Position numbers and translations under genes: made by a program | Shown: piece by piece, positions 41,815 to 51,902 of the stretch | Position numbering within the stretch: the stretch's first letter is position 1 | How the letters are laid out: every line of letters begins with the position of its first letter | The notes under the pieces: generated by a model | The model's input: the letters and a program-made list of their open reading frames with translations, nothing else | Told to the model about the DNA's origin: nothing | Databases searched by the model: none | Source: JAAYJT01 sp037445555 | GTDB taxonomy: Bacteria; Bacteroidota; Bacteroidia; Bacteroidales; JAAYJT01 | Length of the DNA stretch: 64,000 nucleotides | Reading direction: 5' to 3' | Assembly: GCA_037445555.1 (NCBI GenBank) | Contig: JBBIKG010000010.1 | Span: 26,789 to 90,788 of the forward strand

Positions 41815-42846
41815 ATGAATGGCGCAACGAAAATATTGGTGATTCAAACCGCTTTTATCGGAGATGTTGTGCTTGCTACGGCGTTGCTCGAGCGGCTGAA
41901 AGAATTATACCCGAAGGCAAACATCGATTTCGTTTTGCGCAAAGGCAATGAAGCCGTTTTCGCCAACCATCCCTTTTTGAACAGGGTATGGATATGGGAA
42001 AAGAAAAAAAACAAATACCGTAACCTATTGAAGATTATCAGCCAAATACGCTCCCAGCAGTATTATCTGGTGTTCAATTTACAGCGTTTTGCGAGTACCG
42101 GCTTGTTGACGGCTCTTTCGGGTGCTACTATCACGGTGGGTTTTCGCAAAAACCCCTTTTCCCGGGCATTTACTTACAGCGTGGGGCACCAAGTCGGCAC
42201 ACCTGCACACACCATACACGAAACTGAAAGAAATCTGGCACTAGTTGATGCAGTAACCGGAAAAGTGATTTCAGATCAGGAAAAGAGCAAATATTTAACC
42301 AAAATTTATCCGAGTAATTTTGATTTTGATGTGGTTATCAGATACAAGCAACGGCCTTATGTTTGCATCGCACCCGCATCAGTGTGGCCAACCAAACAAT
42401 TTCCGAAGGAAAAATGGGCTGAATTTATCCGGGAAATAACTCCATATTTTTCGGTTTGCCTAATCGGAAGTGAGACAGACGCGGGATTGTGCAGCGAACT
42501 TGCCTCTATCACAGCGAAAAACACCATCCATAACTTGTCCGGCAAACTGACTTTTTTGCAATCCGCAGCATTGATGAAAGATGCTGTTATGAACTATGTC
42601 AATGACTCAGCGCCGCTGCACCTGGCCTCTGGAGTAAATGCCCCCGTGGCAGCCATATTCTGCTCTACCGTTCCGTACTTTGGATTCGGTCCCACATCTG
42701 CATCGTCCTATATTATAGAAGCACCCATGGAACTTACCTGTCGTCCTTGCGGCCTCCATGGAAAGCGCGGGTGCCCGGAAAAACATTTTAACTGCGCACA
42801 CCTCATCAGCCTCCATCAACTCATCCGTGTATTACCAAATCCGTGA
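41815..42846 (+). CDS. Glycosyltransferase family 9, heptosyltransferase-like
   Basis: 343 residues from the ATG at 41815; an earlier start would overlap dapD and add an unrelated 21-residue stretch. It opens with KILVIQTAFIGDVVLATALLERL, the GT9 acceptor-site start, and the donor half has IAPASVWPTKQFPKEKWAEF and VNDSAPLHLASGVNAPVAAIF, the classic GT9 nucleotide-sugar motif. Probably adds heptose or a related sugar to the lipopolysaccharide core. Cytosolic side of the inner membrane. Same direction as dapD. Confidence 0.9.
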   Translation: MNGATKILVIQTAFIGDVVLATALLERLKELYPKANIDFVLRKGNEAVFANHPFLNRVWIWEKKKNKYRNLLKIISQIRSQQYYLVFNLQRFASTGLLTALSGATITVGFRKNPFSRAFTYSVGHQVGTPAHTIHETERNLALVDAVTGKVISDQEKSKYLTKIYPSNFDFDVVIRYKQRPYVCIAPASVWPTKQFPKEKWAEFIREITPYFSVCLIGSETDAGLCSELASITAKNTIHNLSGKLTFLQSAALMKDAVMNYVNDSAPLHLASGVNAPVAAIFCSTVPYFGFGPTSASSYIIEAPMELTCRPCGLHGKRGCPEKHFNCAHLISLHQLIRVLPNP

Positions 42847-42865
42847 AAGAGCCTGAACAATTATT

Positions 42866-43438
42866 ATGAGTTTTCTCGAGAAAGAAATAGAAAACAGCCT
42901 GAGAACGTTACGAAACGGTGGCACCATCCTCTACCCCACTGATACCATATGGGGCATTGGTTGCGATGCTACCAACTTCAAGGCAGTTGAGAAAGTGTTT
43001 AGAATCAAACAGCGGGCCGAATGGAAAAGCCTGATTATATTGCTCGATGATGTCGCTAAACTGCCCAATTACGTTGAAAAGGTTCCTGACATCACATACG
43101 ATCTGCTGGATTCGGTAGATAAACCACTGACAATCATCTACAACCACGCCCGCAATCTGGCCCGCAACGTTGTGGCGGCCGACAATAGCGTTGCCATACG
43201 TATTGCAAGCGATGAGTTTTGCAAAACCCTTATCAAAGCTTTCGACAGGCCGATAGTAAGTACCAGTGCCAATGTGAGCAATGAACCGCCAGCGTTGCTT
43301 TTCAGTAAGATATCTCCACAGATAAGAAAAAGCGTGGACTATGTGGTGGGTTTGTATCACGACCAGGTGAATCAGACCAAGCCCAGCACAATGATCAGAA
43401 TATTCGACTCCGGTGATTTCAGAATAGTTCGGCAGTAA
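42866..43438 (+). CDS. tsaC: L-threonylcarbamoyladenylate synthase, YrdC/Sua5 family
   Basis: 190 residues, the single-domain YrdC length (no C-terminal Sua5 extension). Makes threonylcarbamoyl-AMP for t6A37 in tRNA. Family blocks: GGTILYPTDTIWGIGCDATN, IKQRAEWKSLIILL (KRP/RxxxK-like), SVAIRIASDEFCKTL, and IVSTSANVSNEPP. It follows the GT9 gene by 19 bases. Confidence 0.92.
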   Translation: MSFLEKEIENSLRTLRNGGTILYPTDTIWGIGCDATNFKAVEKVFRIKQRAEWKSLIILLDDVAKLPNYVEKVPDITYDLLDSVDKPLTIIYNHARNLARNVVAADNSVAIRIASDEFCKTLIKAFDRPIVSTSANVSNEPPALLFSKISPQIRKSVDYVVGLYHDQVNQTKPSTMIRIFDSGDFRIVRQ

Positions 43439-43538
43439 TCTACTGCAGACTTGCTTTTCATGAGTTTTGCCAATGAACATTTCAATGGCATTGCTGTTTA
43501 AGTCTTTCCGTGAATAAGAAATCATTAGTCATAGAATT

Positions 43539-45584
43539 ATGAGTAAAAGTAGCTCCTACAGTCTTGAAACCACCGATAGAAAAACCCTGTTGCGATGGTA
43601 TAAACTCATGGTATTAGGCCGCAAGCTCGACGATCGGGCTCCTAATTACCTGAAGCAAGCCCTTGGATGGTCATACCACGCCCCTTATGCCGGACATGAC
43701 GGTATCCAGCTAGCCATCGGGCAGGTTTTCGATCGCAACACCGATCACCTTTTTCCGTACTATCGTGACATGCTCACTGCCGTCTCTGCCGGGCTTACAG
43801 CCGAAGAGGTCATACTTAACGGAATCAGTAAGGCCGGTGATATAGCCAGCGGCGGGCGACACATGAGTAACCACTTTGCCAAACCGGCATGGAATATTCA
43901 CAATGTTTCTTCGGCTACCGGAAATCATACTCTTCATGCCACTGGGGTTGGCCGTGCTATGAAAAAATACAGCCACAAAGGCGTGGCTATCAGCTCGCAG
44001 GGCGAATCATCAGTGAGCGAAGGATATGTTTACGAAGCCATTAACGGAGCAAGCAATGAAAAGTTGCCCGTTATATTCGTATTTCAGGACAACAAATACG
44101 GTATTTCGGTACCCAAGCGTGATCAGACTGCCAACTACCAGGTAGCCGAAAACTTTAGGGGGTTCAAAAACTTGCGTATCATCTACTGTGATGGCAAAAA
44201 TGTTTTTGACTCCATGAATGCCATGACCGAGGCCAAGCGTCATGCCATTGAGAAACAGGAACCTGTTATTGTCCACGCCAACTGTGTCCGCATACACAGT
44301 CATTCCAATTCGGATCGTCATGAGCTGTATCGCGATGACTTTGAGCGACATTGTGCCAGGATGTCTGACCCGCTCGAACGTTACAGGATTATGCTCATAA
44401 AATCTGGCAAATTCACAGCGAATGAGTTATCGGCTATTGATGGAGAAGCCCAGCAGGAAGTACTTTCAGCTCATCGTAAAGTGGTGGCTTCGCCCGATCC
44501 CACTCCTGAATCCATCCATAACTTCGTGATTCCAGAACCCTACGTCAGCGTTAAATATCCTGAAGGAACTCATGACGGAAAAAACGGTGTAAAGATGAAG
44601 CTTATCACTGCCCTTAACGAAACACTCAAGGCAGAGTTCAGGTATAACCCCGATACATTTCTTTGGGGGCAGGACATAGCCAACCGCGACAAGGGGGGAA
44701 TCTTCAATGTTTCCAAGGGCATGCAAAAGGAGTTTGGCATCAAGAGAGTCTTTAATGCTCCGATTGCGGAGGATTTTATCGTTGGCACAGCCAATGGTAT
44801 GAGCCGGTTTAGCGATAAGATACGGATAGTGATCGAAGGAGCTGAATTTGCCGATTATTTCTGGCCAGCAATGGAGCAGTTTGTAGAACTCACCCACGAT
44901 TACTGGCGAAGTAACGGCGCCTTTGCCCCAAATGTGACAGTCAGGCTTGCATCGGGCGGATATATAGGCGGCGGCTTATATCACTCGCAAACCATAGAGG
45001 GCGCTCTGTCTACCTTACCGGGCATCAGAATAGTGTATCCTTCCTTTGCCGACGATGCTGCAGGCTTGCTTCGCACTGCTATGCGTTCCAAAGGACCCAC
45101 CCTGTTTCTTGAACCTAAAGCTCTGTACAATGACCCACTTGCCGAAACTATTGTGCCCGAGGATTATGAAGTGCCTTTCGGTAAGGCCTTGATCCGACGT
45201 CAGGGTAAGGACCTAAGTATTATCACCTACGGTAATACTACCCATATGAGTCTGCAGGCAGCGGTACAGATTGAACAGGAGTCAGGAAAGTCGGTTGAAG
45301 TAATAGATATTCGGTCGCTCATTCCGATCGACAAGGTAGCGATACTGTCTTCGGTGAAAAAGACCGGGCGAGCTCTGGTAGTTCACGAAGATAAGATGTT
45401 TGCCGGCTTTGGTGGCGAAATTGCTGCGATAATTGCCTCTGAGGCGTTTGAATACCTGGATGCCCCGGTGCGTAGGGTTGGTGCCACATTTACCCCTGTC
45501 GGTTTTAACCGCATACTCGAAAAGGCTATCCTGCCAGATGCTGAAAAAATCAAAGCAGAAGCTGTTGATCTTATCAACTTCTGA
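43539..45584 (+). CDS. 2-oxoacid dehydrogenase E1, fused alpha and beta subunits
   Basis: 681 residues. Residues about 1-330 match the E1 alpha subunit (GRKLDDRAPNYLKQ, the TPP loop SSQGESSVSEG followed by DNKYGIS) and about 350-681 match E1 beta (EDFIVGTANGMS, GGYIGGGLYHSQT, EDKMFAGFGGEIAAII). The two subunits of branched-chain or pyruvate-type E1 are here one chain. Substrate is uncertain: the beta-half is nearest the branched-chain 2-oxoacid class by my reading. E2 and E3 are not in the window. Ends at a strong hairpin terminator. Confidence 0.9.
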   Translation: MSKSSSYSLETTDRKTLLRWYKLMVLGRKLDDRAPNYLKQALGWSYHAPYAGHDGIQLAIGQVFDRNTDHLFPYYRDMLTAVSAGLTAEEVILNGISKAGDIASGGRHMSNHFAKPAWNIHNVSSATGNHTLHATGVGRAMKKYSHKGVAISSQGESSVSEGYVYEAINGASNEKLPVIFVFQDNKYGISVPKRDQTANYQVAENFRGFKNLRIIYCDGKNVFDSMNAMTEAKRHAIEKQEPVIVHANCVRIHSHSNSDRHELYRDDFERHCARMSDPLERYRIMLIKSGKFTANELSAIDGEAQQEVLSAHRKVVASPDPTPESIHNFVIPEPYVSVKYPEGTHDGKNGVKMKLITALNETLKAEFRYNPDTFLWGQDIANRDKGGIFNVSKGMQKEFGIKRVFNAPIAEDFIVGTANGMSRFSDKIRIVIEGAEFADYFWPAMEQFVELTHDYWRSNGAFAPNVTVRLASGGYIGGGLYHSQTIEGALSTLPGIRIVYPSFADDAAGLLRTAMRSKGPTLFLEPKALYNDPLAETIVPEDYEVPFGKALIRRQGKDLSIITYGNTTHMSLQAAVQIEQESGKSVEVIDIRSLIPIDKVAILSSVKKTGRALVVHEDKMFAGFGGEIAAIIASEAFEYLDAPVRRVGATFTPVGFNRILEKAILPDAEKIKAEAVDLINF

Positions 45585-45623
45585 TTTCCGCGGTAAACAC
45601 TCATCCTGAATCAGGAATCCATA

Positions 45624-45654
45624 ATGCCCGGGTCAATTCAGCCCGGGTATTTTT
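45624..45654 (+). terminator. Terminator after the E1 gene
   Basis: ATGCCCGGG / CCCGGGTAT (one G-U) with loop TCAATTCAG and a T-run. It overlaps the stop of the convergent LysE gene. Confidence 0.88.
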
Positions 45655-46274
45655 ACGGTATAGAACACCCTCACGATGAGCACAATCCCGAAAATGACCA
45701 GCACAGATCCAACGATTCGGTTAATCCAGGAGATTACGTGATGGGTGATAAATTGTCTGAGGCGCTGGGCAATCAATACTTTGGCTGTATCGGTGCCGAA
45801 GATGGTCAAAAGGGCGCCACTGAAAAATGAAATGATGGCGCTGGTTTTTCCCGCATAGTTTGAGCTGATCCCCACCATGAGCGAAAGCCAGAAGAACCAC
45901 AGCAACGGATTGGCTATATTTAGGAAAAACCCTTTGGTGAGATGGGTTAGAGCCCCGGGTACTTTCACATGAATCTCTCTGGTCTTGTCCAGGGGAAGAG
46001 CTCGGCGTGTAAGAGTAAATACTCCGAAAACCAGTAGGATAATGCCCGAAATTATGCTGAAAAACATCTGATTACGGGGGTCTTCAATAAATTGTGCTAC
46101 TCCAAAATAGCTTAACATCACAATAAAAGTATCACAAATGACAATACCGATGGCAATCATCACGCCCGCCTTGGTGCCCCTGTAGATACTGGTTTGCAAT
46201 AAGGTGAACAGGGCCGGTCCAAAGATCAGCGACATGGTCAAGCCCAGCAATATGCCTTCGATGAACGGAAACAT
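45633..46274 (-). CDS. LysE/RhtB-family exporter
   Basis: 213 residues, about six hydrophobic segments. The start FIEGILLGLTMSLIFGPALFTLLQTSI contains the family-typical glycine-proline turn in helix 1 (G-x-x-x-S-x-x-x-GP), and FFLNIANPLLWFFWLS carries the conserved NP. These proteins export amino acids; the substrate cannot be assigned. Convergent with the E1 gene. Confidence 0.85.
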   Translation of the reverse strand: MFPFIEGILLGLTMSLIFGPALFTLLQTSIYRGTKAGVMIAIGIVICDTFIVMLSYFGVAQFIEDPRNQMFFSIISGIILLVFGVFTLTRRALPLDKTREIHVKVPGALTHLTKGFFLNIANPLLWFFWLSLMVGISSNYAGKTSAIISFFSGALLTIFGTDTAKVLIAQRLRQFITHHVISWINRIVGSVLVIFGIVLIVRVFYTVKIPGLN

Positions 46275-46377
46275 TGTCAGAAAGAAGTTGCGAAGATAGA
46301 ATTTTTAGTCTCACGGCATCATTGCCCTTATCGCAGAAATGTGATCACCGCAAAAATAAACGATACGGAAGATGACT

Positions 46378-46400
46378 GGCCTGAAGCTTCGACTCAGGCC
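46378..46400. repeat. Small inverted repeat between hemW and lysE
   Basis: GGCCTGA (46378-46384) and TCAGGCC (46394-46400) are perfect reverse complements with an AGCTTCGAC loop. It lies behind hemW and before the LysE start, both on the minus strand. No T-run; possibly a weak terminator. Confidence 0.5.
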
Positions 46401-46432
46401 TCGGCGAAGCAAAATGGAAACGCAGCGAATCC

Positions 46433-47566
46433 TCACCCCTCATTACGAAACAGTGAGGCCGAAATCGCATCAGCAAACAATTTGCCCTTTTTTGTCAGCA
46501 TCAGCACACCATCCTGGAGCAATAGCTGACCTGAGGCTACATATGGCATGGACTCAGCAAGAATTTCACTGGCCGTAGTTTCGCCAAACCTTTGGGTTAC
46601 ACATGAAAGATCGATCCCAAAGGATGTGCGGAGTGCGGTCATTATATATTCGTTAATATGGTCGGTTGGTGTAAGTACCTCTGATTCAAACCTATGAATT
46701 CCGGCGTGATGTTGCTGAATATACAAACTGAGATTTGCGACGTTCCACTGCCTTGAGACCCCGTTGAAAGAGTGCGCTGAGGGACCAAGGCCCAGGTAAT
46801 GCTTTCCGCTCCAGTAGCCACGATTGTGCTTTGAATAATAGGGTGGAATACAGAAGTTGGATATCTCGTATTGTTCGAAATCATTTTTATCAGCCCATTC
46901 CAGCAGGAGAGAAAAGTGCTCAATCTGCAATTCATCTGAAGGCCTTTCGCGTGTATTGGAACGAATGTGCCAATCTAGTGCGGTCTTTTTCTCGACTGTA
47001 AGGGCATAGGCCGACAGGTGCGGAATTTTGTACTGTATGATTTTGTCCAGGTTTTCGATCCATCCGGCTTGATTCAGCGTGGGAATGCCATAGATCAGAT
47101 CCACTGAAAGATTGGTAAATCCCGCCTTTAATGCAAGTTCAATCGCTTTATGGGTTTGTTCTTCGGTATGTGCACGACCGAGGTAGTGCAAATCGGCAGC
47201 CCGAAACGACTGAACTCCGATGCTTAGCCTGTTGATGCCTGTTTCCTTCCAGGCATCCAGCTTTTCCGGATTAACATCTTCCGGGTTTGCCTCAAGGGTA
47301 ATTTCAGGTGCTTCCACCAACTCAAAATGATCCCTGATTTGCTGAAGTATCCTGTGTACATCCCCTGCTACCGGCAAACTCGGAGTTCCTCCTCCAAAGT
47401 AGACGGTTTCTATCTGCTGTCCACTCAGGTACTTTTTCTGTTGCTGGATCTCTGCGAAAAGCGCTTGTGTAAAATCCGCTATAAGCCGCTTGGAAGCGAT
47501 TGAAAAAAAATTACAATAATGACACTTATGGTGGCAAAAAGGAATATGAATGTAAATGGACGCCAT
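46433..47566 (-). CDS. hemW: Radical SAM heme chaperone HemW
   Basis: 377 residues. The radical-SAM cluster CxxxCxxC is at Cys11, 15 and 18 (PFCHHKCHYCNF), followed by FGGGTPSL and TLEANPEDV. The fourth Cys (CxxxCxxCxC) typical of true coproporphyrinogen oxidase HemN is absent, as in HemW, and the HemN C-terminal domain follows. HemW delivers heme to proteins; older annotation calls it oxygen-independent coproporphyrinogen oxidase. Confidence 0.93.
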   Translation of the reverse strand: MASIYIHIPFCHHKCHYCNFFSIASKRLIADFTQALFAEIQQQKKYLSGQQIETVYFGGGTPSLPVAGDVHRILQQIRDHFELVEAPEITLEANPEDVNPEKLDAWKETGINRLSIGVQSFRAADLHYLGRAHTEEQTHKAIELALKAGFTNLSVDLIYGIPTLNQAGWIENLDKIIQYKIPHLSAYALTVEKKTALDWHIRSNTRERPSDELQIEHFSLLLEWADKNDFEQYEISNFCIPPYYSKHNRGYWSGKHYLGLGPSAHSFNGVSRQWNVANLSLYIQQHHAGIHRFESEVLTPTDHINEYIMTALRTSFGIDLSCVTQRFGETTASEILAESMPYVASGQLLLQDGVLMLTKKGKLFADAISASLFRNEG

Positions 47567-47641
47567 ATGTAGCGCTCAAGAAAGATCGCAAAAATAGCCA
47601 GTTTTGTCATCAAAAATGTTCGACAGGCATTTTTCATACTC

Positions 47642-47672
47642 TTGACCTTTGCTCTTTAAGTGACTAACTTTG
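47642..47672 (+). promoter_or_regulatory. Promoter of the dockerin protein gene
   Basis: TTG at 47642-47644, 20-base spacer, TAACTTTG at 47665-47672. The start codon lies 237 bases further on, so the message would have an unusually long leader. Between the promoter and 47909 I see no gene and no strong structure. Confidence 0.6.
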
Positions 47673-47909
47673 TTTTTTTATCAGGCACCCAGAATTTAAT
47701 GACCATGTCTATTCCCGGATAGCAGCATGAAGTTATCAACAAATCGGACAAGTTATGCGTCTTCCACAACCCCCTCGGTTCATCACGAATATTGACATTG
47801 CAAAAAATATTGTCTTAAAGGATCAGATCGCTTCCATCTTAATCTCAGATACCTTTTCATATAACTCATTAGTTTTCAGACCACATAACAGAATTTAACA
47901 TTTTTTACC

Positions 47910-50900
47910 ATGAAAAAATCAACGTCAATAACTTTGTTTCTCATCCTGCTGCTTCTTATGGCCTTGCGTCTCGATGCTCAGGTAACCATAACACAGTGGA
48001 CTTTCGAAGGTAATACCATCACACCCTCAACAGGCACAGGCACTGCTGCCGTCATCGGCGGAGTGACATCGGCTTATTCAACTTCGGGTGTCGGAGGCAC
48101 CATTGGCTGGCAGACGACTAACTATCCCGCACAGGGAACAGGATCGGGAATTGGAGGGACACAATTTGATGTCAGTACCGCCGGATTCCAGAACATCATT
48201 CTGACATGGGATCAGCGGCATAGCAACTCTGCCGCCAACCGCATCAGGCTCAAGTACTCGCTTGACGGAACCACTTGGGTTGATTTCCAGGCGACGTCTG
48301 CAAATGCAACGAATGCCAAATCCGCTATAGATGTCGGGTTTGACAACGGGCGATACTTGGCTGATGCAGGCGATACTTGGTATGTGCGAAGTGCCAATTT
48401 CTCATCCATTACGGGTGCCAATAACAATTCCAAATTTGCCGTTAGAATTGTTTCCGAATTTGCCGACGGAGCAAGTTATCTGGCATCAACTAGCACCTCA
48501 GCATATGCCTCCACTGGCACGCTGCGCTTTGATAATGTCACGTTTTCCGGAACGGCAATCGCAAACACTCCGCCCCAGATCACCAATGTGGTACACACCC
48601 CAACAACCAATATCAACTCATCAACAATGGTGTTTGTATCGGCAGATATCACCGATGTTGACGGTACCGTAGTTGAAGCTAAAATTAAGGTTGGAACCTC
48701 CCCGGGCACCTATAACAGTTTTACCTTCAACTTAATGAATCTAACCGGGAATAAATGGGAAACTACCACCCCTATTCCCCCCATGTTTACGAGCGGCACT
48801 ACAGTTTATTATGTGATTTGGGCTAAGGATAACAACAACGGCGAAAGAACCTCAGCCGAGAGAAGCTATATCGTAATCGATCTGGCCACTGAGCCGACAA
48901 ACCATGCAACCAATTTTACGGCCGTGGCCACCTCAAGCGGGTCAGTTCAGGTCAGTTTTACTGAGCCCTCCGGAGTGGCTGGATACTTGGTCAAAGGCAG
49001 TTCAGTTTCGTACAGCGCTATTGCTGCCCCAACCGATGCTGCTGCCGAAACCGATGGAGGGCTGATCAAAAATCTTGCGACCGGAACACCTACTCATACA
49101 TTCAGCGGACTCAATCCAAGCACAACCTATTACTTTAAAGTATTTCCTTACAACGGCAGTGGCAACACCCTTAATTACAAAACTGACGGCACTGTTCCCC
49201 AGGCGGAGGCTACCACCCCGGCTGCTACTGTCACCCCTACGCTCACTGATGTGATCGTGCCACAGTACATTCAAGGCATCAACGGCACAAACAGTCATCG
49301 CATACCATTTGCATTTAGGGTAACATTCAATAATCTCACCCCAAATGCGACATACCGTTTCATTAACCAGATTGTTGCAGCAGCAGACGCATCCACGGTC
49401 AATGGGTCTGGAAACCCGATTTATGTGGGAGCGGATGGCACTTTCAGGCAAACAACTTCCCCGGGTATGACTACAGCAGGGCAATACGGTGAGTTTACCA
49501 CTGATGCGAGCGGCTCATATACAGGATGGTTCATGAGTGAGCCTACAGGTAATGACAGGTTTACACCTGGCAATGAGGTGTTCCTGAGGATACGTATCAA
49601 CGATGGTAACAACGGAACCACTGCAGTAAATTATTTTACCACCGCAAGTTCAGTAAAAGTGATCAACTTTGGAACCGACAATTCCAATGCAAATCAGGGT
49701 ACAGCCGTAAGAGGCGTCACAGATGCCGGAAGTAAGAATTTTGTTTTCCTCTACGACAACCCCGAAGGTACCGGCCGCCCGATTGCTGGCACCAGTATTG
49801 AATCAACGGGTATTAACTGGGTGGCCCTTACGTCGTATGCAGCGTTTTATCGTAACGATGTAGCCGGTGTTAACGGTTCGTGGGGAACCATTATTCCGAA
49901 TGTGAGTCCAAATGGCGTGAAGTGTATCGCCGAACTTTCATTGACCTCCGGAAATTTGGTAAACTCCGTTTCTTCCTCTGATGGCCAGTGGGGAGCAACC
50001 AACACGGTGAATCCAACCGGGGGTACAACAAACGTATTGGTTATCAACCTGAAAGCTAAGCCTGCAATAAAAGCTTCACCGACAACATTATCTCCGTTCT
50101 CTTATGTAGTTAATCAAGGTCCGTCGGCTACGCAGGTAATAGTGGTGAGTGGCAGCGACCTGACTACAAACATCATGGTTACAGCACCCTCTGAATATGA
50201 GGTATCCCTGACGCAGGATGGCACCTACGGAGCCAGTGTTTCATTGTCCCCTACAGCTGGTACTGTAACGAATACGACTGTGTTTCTGCGTCTGAAAGCA
50301 GGTCTGGCAGTTGGTGAATATAATAACAAACAACTTACGCTCGCTTCAACAGGCGCTACAAACATCATACTCACCTGCAATGGCTCAGTGGTCTCGGCTC
50401 AGCCAGCCAATCATGTTACACTTTTCACAATAACAGCCACGACATTAAGTTCAGTTACTCTGGGTTGGAGTGATGCAATGCCGGCAGTGGCAGGCTATCT
50501 GATCAAAGGCAGCACAAGCAGTTTTGCCGATATTCAGAATCCTGTAGACGGTGTTTTAGAAACTAATGGTCTCCTGGTCAAAAATGTGAATGCGGGCATA
50601 CAGACTGCACAGTTCACCAGCCTTGAAGCTGACAAGTCCTATTATTTCAAAATTTTCCCATTCAATGGCACAGGTGCCGGCATCGATTACAAAACTGATG
50701 GTACCGTACCCCAGGTTATGGCAAAAATCCCAGTCCCCCCTCAGATCACTGAGGTGTTGATGCCTCAATATATTCAAGGGATGTCAGGCACCAACAACAA
50801 CCGGGTCCCTTTTGCTTTCAGGGCAACCATCAGCAACCTCAATCCTTCCACAACCTATCGTTTTATCAACCAAGCCACAGATGCCACCGACACTGCGCCC

Positions 50901-51749
50901 ACCGCCAGCGGATCGGGTAACCCGATCTATGCGAAAACTTCAGGAGTATTTGTACGCTCAAGCAGCCCAAGCTTGTCGACCGCCAATAATTACGGCGAGT
51001 TCACCACCGATGTCAACGGATCGTACACAGGCTGGTTCATTCTCGAAACCACCGGAAATGCACGCTTTGCCGCCGGAAATCAGATTTATATGAAGATCAG
51101 GCTCAACGACGGCAACAACGGAACCACCGCCGTCACCTACCTGACCGCCCCGGGTGCTGTCAAGGTAATTGATTTCGGAACCGAAGCCAGTGCCAATCAG
51201 GGCACCGCTATCAGGGGTGTCCTGACCAGTCAGGCTAGGAACTTTGTTTTTCTCTTCGATGAAACAACCACTCCGTCACGACCCCTGTTTGGCACCACCA
51301 TTGAGCAAGTAGGAATTACTTTCGCCACGAATACTTCGTATGCTGCATTTTATCGCACGGAGGTAGCCGGAAAAGATGACAACTGGGGAGGCATAGTTCC
51401 AAACATCAACAGCAAAGGCGTGCGTAGGTTAGGTATCTATGACCTGACAAACGGTTCGTTGATTTCAGACTACGACGCACCTGCAGGCAAATGGGGGACC
51501 GTAAATACGGTAAACCCGGCAGGTGGAATGACAAATGTAATTGTCATTGATCCTCTGGCCAAACAACCGGGTGATGCCAACGGCGATGGTATTATTAATG
51601 TTCTGGATATTATTGCCATGGTGAATTACATCATGGGACAAAATCCTGCCCAGTTCGAAGCTGCCGCAGCTGACCTGAACGGTGATGGCAAAATTGATGT
51701 GCTTGACATCATCGCAACGGTTAATAAGATTATGGCAGGGAAGAAGTAA
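47910..51749 (+). CDS. Large secreted multidomain protein with C-terminal dockerin
   Basis: 1279 residues. Signal peptide FLILLLLMALRLDAQ. An N-terminal beta domain (about 25-215, with TQWTFEGNTITPSTGTG) is followed by an Ig-like domain (220-325). Then comes an FN3-like domain (about 332-445) plus a module of about 265 residues (450-715); a beta spacer (716-825); and a second FN3-like domain plus a second copy of the module (950-1215). The two modules share VPQYIQG/MPQYIQG, NGSGNPIY/SGSGNPIY, GEFTTD, RFxxGNxxxxxIRxNDGNNGTTAV and FGTxxSxANQGTAxRGV. The C-terminus (1214-1279) is a type I dockerin with two calcium loops, DANGDGIINVLD (1222-1233) and DLNGDGKIDVLD (1255-1266). No catalytic domain is recognised. 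Confidence 0.87.
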   Translation: MKKSTSITLFLILLLLMALRLDAQVTITQWTFEGNTITPSTGTGTAAVIGGVTSAYSTSGVGGTIGWQTTNYPAQGTGSGIGGTQFDVSTAGFQNIILTWDQRHSNSAANRIRLKYSLDGTTWVDFQATSANATNAKSAIDVGFDNGRYLADAGDTWYVRSANFSSITGANNNSKFAVRIVSEFADGASYLASTSTSAYASTGTLRFDNVTFSGTAIANTPPQITNVVHTPTTNINSSTMVFVSADITDVDGTVVEAKIKVGTSPGTYNSFTFNLMNLTGNKWETTTPIPPMFTSGTTVYYVIWAKDNNNGERTSAERSYIVIDLATEPTNHATNFTAVATSSGSVQVSFTEPSGVAGYLVKGSSVSYSAIAAPTDAAAETDGGLIKNLATGTPTHTFSGLNPSTTYYFKVFPYNGSGNTLNYKTDGTVPQAEATTPAATVTPTLTDVIVPQYIQGINGTNSHRIPFAFRVTFNNLTPNATYRFINQIVAAADASTVNGSGNPIYVGADGTFRQTTSPGMTTAGQYGEFTTDASGSYTGWFMSEPTGNDRFTPGNEVFLRIRINDGNNGTTAVNYFTTASSVKVINFGTDNSNANQGTAVRGVTDAGSKNFVFLYDNPEGTGRPIAGTSIESTGINWVALTSYAAFYRNDVAGVNGSWGTIIPNVSPNGVKCIAELSLTSGNLVNSVSSSDGQWGATNTVNPTGGTTNVLVINLKAKPAIKASPTTLSPFSYVVNQGPSATQVIVVSGSDLTTNIMVTAPSEYEVSLTQDGTYGASVSLSPTAGTVTNTTVFLRLKAGLAVGEYNNKQLTLASTGATNIILTCNGSVVSAQPANHVTLFTITATTLSSVTLGWSDAMPAVAGYLIKGSTSSFADIQNPVDGVLETNGLLVKNVNAGIQTAQFTSLEADKSYYFKIFPFNGTGAGIDYKTDGTVPQVMAKIPVPPQITEVLMPQYIQGMSGTNNNRVPFAFRATISNLNPSTTYRFINQATDATDTAPTASGSGNPIYAKTSGVFVRSSSPSLSTANNYGEFTTDVNGSYTGWFILETTGNARFAAGNQIYMKIRLNDGNNGTTAVTYLTAPGAVKVIDFGTEASANQGTAIRGVLTSQARNFVFLFDETTTPSRPLFGTTIEQVGITFATNTSYAAFYRTEVAGKDDNWGGIVPNINSKGVRRLGIYDLTNGSLISDYDAPAGKWGTVNTVNPAGGMTNVIVIDPLAKQPGDANGDGIINVLDIIAMVNYIMGQNPAQFEAAAADLNGDGKIDVLDIIATVNKIMAGKK

Positions 51750-51795
51750 GTTTTGCGGCTAATTACTTAGCACAGGGGCGTCGGATATCACAATG

Positions 51796-51838
51796 AAAAC
51801 CGCCTGCGATTCAAACAAATTAAGTTGCGGGCGGTTTT
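51796..51838 (+). terminator. Terminator after the dockerin gene
   Basis: AAAACCGCCTGCGA (51796-51809) and TTGCGGGCGGTTTT (51825-51838) give a 14-bp stem, with two G-U pairs and a 15-base loop. It argues against the earliest possible start of the receptor gene at 51825. Confidence 0.8.
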
Positions 51839-51902
51839 ATTATATGCAGAGCTATTTCATATTTTTGTCGCTGATCTTTTCGCTGTATCACACTCGCATC
51901 CT

